Shown: one piece after another, positions 6,974 through 7,852 of the stretch | Layout: every line of letters starts with the position of its first letter | Numbering within the stretch: the first letter of the stretch is position 1 | Origin: DAOQTX01 sp035340715 | GTDB lineage: Bacteria; Bacteroidota; Bacteroidia; AKYH767-A; OLB10 | Reading direction: 5' to 3' | Assembly: GCA_035340715.1 (NCBI GenBank) | Contig: DAOQTX010000072.1 | Span: forward strand, 1-7,852 | DNA length: 7,852 bases | Made by a program: the position numbers and the translations under genes | Notes under the pieces: generated by a model | Seen by the model: only the letters and a program-made list of their open reading frames with translations | Databases searched by the model: none | Told to the model about the DNA's origin: nothing

Positions 6974-7804
6974 CTATTCTTTAAATCTTAAACAGTTCGA
7001 ATGCCTCCAGTTTCTTGCGTCATTTCTATAGCTAAGTTCCCATTTGCACTTGGCTACATCTTCCCAATTAGATAGAACAAGAAGTGTATGCTCCATTTCG
7101 GCATTTTCGGCCACGGTATCAAATATGGTTTTACTCAGATTCCCTGGACCAGTTGTCGATTGTATTTCCTGTAAACCATTCGTTTCCTCATTTTCAAGCA
7201 GTAAAGTCGCTTGAATAAGCGCACGCTTGACTACAGGATGCCCGCTACAGGCAATTAGTGGATTATTGTTAAAGTAAAAAATCCAACTCAAAGCGTCTGT
7301 TCCACTTTTAGTAAAAATATTAGGTGGGATCATCGTGTTGCTAATTATGTCATAGCACAGAGGTTGTATTTTCAACCGACCATCATTAAAAAGACTTTTA
7401 ATTTCACCACCATTGTAAACATCATCTGAGTCTATGTAGCAACCACCTTCTATTAGGATGTAGCAGAGTCTGAAGTAGTCTGCTTGCATTGCTGGATGAT
7501 AACATTTGTTAAATGCTGCTAAATGTCTTACTCCTAAATTTTTTAAAATAAAATCCTTTGCGCTTTGATTATCGAAAAATAATCTCTCAATCCCTTGTTG
7601 GCTTAGGTTCGCCCAAGTTTGCATACAATCCTTCACATCATTTGGTAGACTATCTAGCCTGTCCCAAAATTGTACAATTTGCAATGGAATTTTTTTTACG
7701 TAAACAGAAGAATCGGTATGAGATATATTGGGATTTTGAATAAGTTTCCGTATAAAACGAGAGCGTGCTTTGTGATCCTCTTCATTAAGTTTATCTTCTT
7801 TCAT
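6974..7804 (-). CDS. GT32/OCH1-like DXD glycosyltransferase
   Basis: 276 residues, no signal peptide or membrane segment. It should transfer a sugar from a nucleotide-sugar donor in a metal-dependent reaction. The opening IPLQIVQFWD at 39-48 and the TW-x-FDN region (63-79) match the start of the Gly_transf_sug (GT32, mannosyltransferase OCH1-like) fold. The core AMQADYFRLCYILIEGGCYI at 105-124 leads straight into the DXD motif D125-S-D127-D128. The C-terminal half is less conserved but keeps a GHPVVKRAL segment (188-196) and a long helical tail. The length is normal for the family. The ATG at 7804 gives MKEDKLNEE; no better start is seen. It is the first complete gene in the window and ends with TAG 28 bases before the fusion gene, so it probably belongs to the same operon and acts on the same glycan. 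Donor and acceptor cannot be read from the sequence. Confidence 0.87.
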   Translation of the reverse strand: MKEDKLNEEDHKARSRFIRKLIQNPNISHTDSSVYVKKIPLQIVQFWDRLDSLPNDVKDCMQTWANLSQQGIERLFFDNQSAKDFILKNLGVRHLAAFNKCYHPAMQADYFRLCYILIEGGCYIDSDDVYNGGEIKSLFNDGRLKIQPLCYDIISNTMIPPNIFTKSGTDALSWIFYFNNNPLIACSGHPVVKRALIQATLLLENEETNGLQEIQSTTGPGNLSKTIFDTVAENAEMEHTLLVLSNWEDVAKCKWELSYRNDARNWRHSNCLRFKE

Positions 7805-7852
7805 TGATTAAATATTCAATCGTTAGTTATTTGATTAAAAACTATGTCCCAC
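7805..7852 (-). other. Upstream of GT32 gene; direct repeat near the start codon
   Basis: Only 48 bases precede the GT32 start. TTGATTAAA occurs at 7804-7812 and again at 7831-7839, 27 bases apart; ATTGA/TCAAT (7803-7807 and 7816-7820) can form a weak hairpin. They may be operator half-sites or chance in AT-rich DNA. The first 18 bases on the minus strand read VGHSF and then TAA (7852-7835) and might be the end of an upstream gene, but this is too short to claim. No clear promoter or Shine-Dalgarno sequence is visible. Confidence 0.2.

Overview
This window holds six genes, all on the minus strand, so transcription runs from the right edge to the left. Base composition is fairly low in G+C: hand-counted 60-base lines range from about 27 to 57 percent, and most lie between 30 and 45. 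Most start codons have no recognisable purine-rich Shine-Dalgarno sequence. Both traits would fit Bacteroidota, but nothing here fixes the taxon. I see no rRNA, tRNA, CRISPR array, transposase or integrase.

Right block (7804 to 3147): a glycan-modification cluster. First comes a GT32/OCH1-like DXD glycosyltransferase. After 28 bases comes a 731-residue protein that joins a GT25 glycosyltransferase, a sulfotransferase-like P-loop domain with damaged cofactor motifs, and a GH16 glycanase domain with an intact E-x-D-x-E catalytic motif. Overlapping it by 20 bases (preferred start) is a NodU/CmcH/TobZ-type O-carbamoyltransferase. Together they look like enzymes that extend, remodel and O-carbamoylate a saccharide, probably a surface or secreted glycan or a glycosylated metabolite. 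The acceptor cannot be read from the sequence.

Middle (2868 to 3146): a 279-base gap with several inverted repeats and a palindrome just downstream of the carbamoyltransferase. It probably separates two transcription units and should carry the promoter of the left block.

Left block (2867 to 1, running off the left edge): three tightly spaced genes (gaps of 11 and 12 bases). They encode a six-transmembrane voltage-gated-type potassium channel, a coiled-coil protein with a DUF2130 nuclease-like domain, and the first 253 residues of a large protein that resembles the transglutaminase-like N-terminus of DUF4011/DUF3320 superfamily 1 helicases. A membrane channel, a putative nuclease and a helicase in one apparent operon suggest a defence or stress-response module. 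That role is inferred from domain content and has not been shown.

The two most notable observations are the three-domain glycosyltransferase/sulfotransferase-like/glycanase fusion and the channel, DUF2130 and helicase operon.
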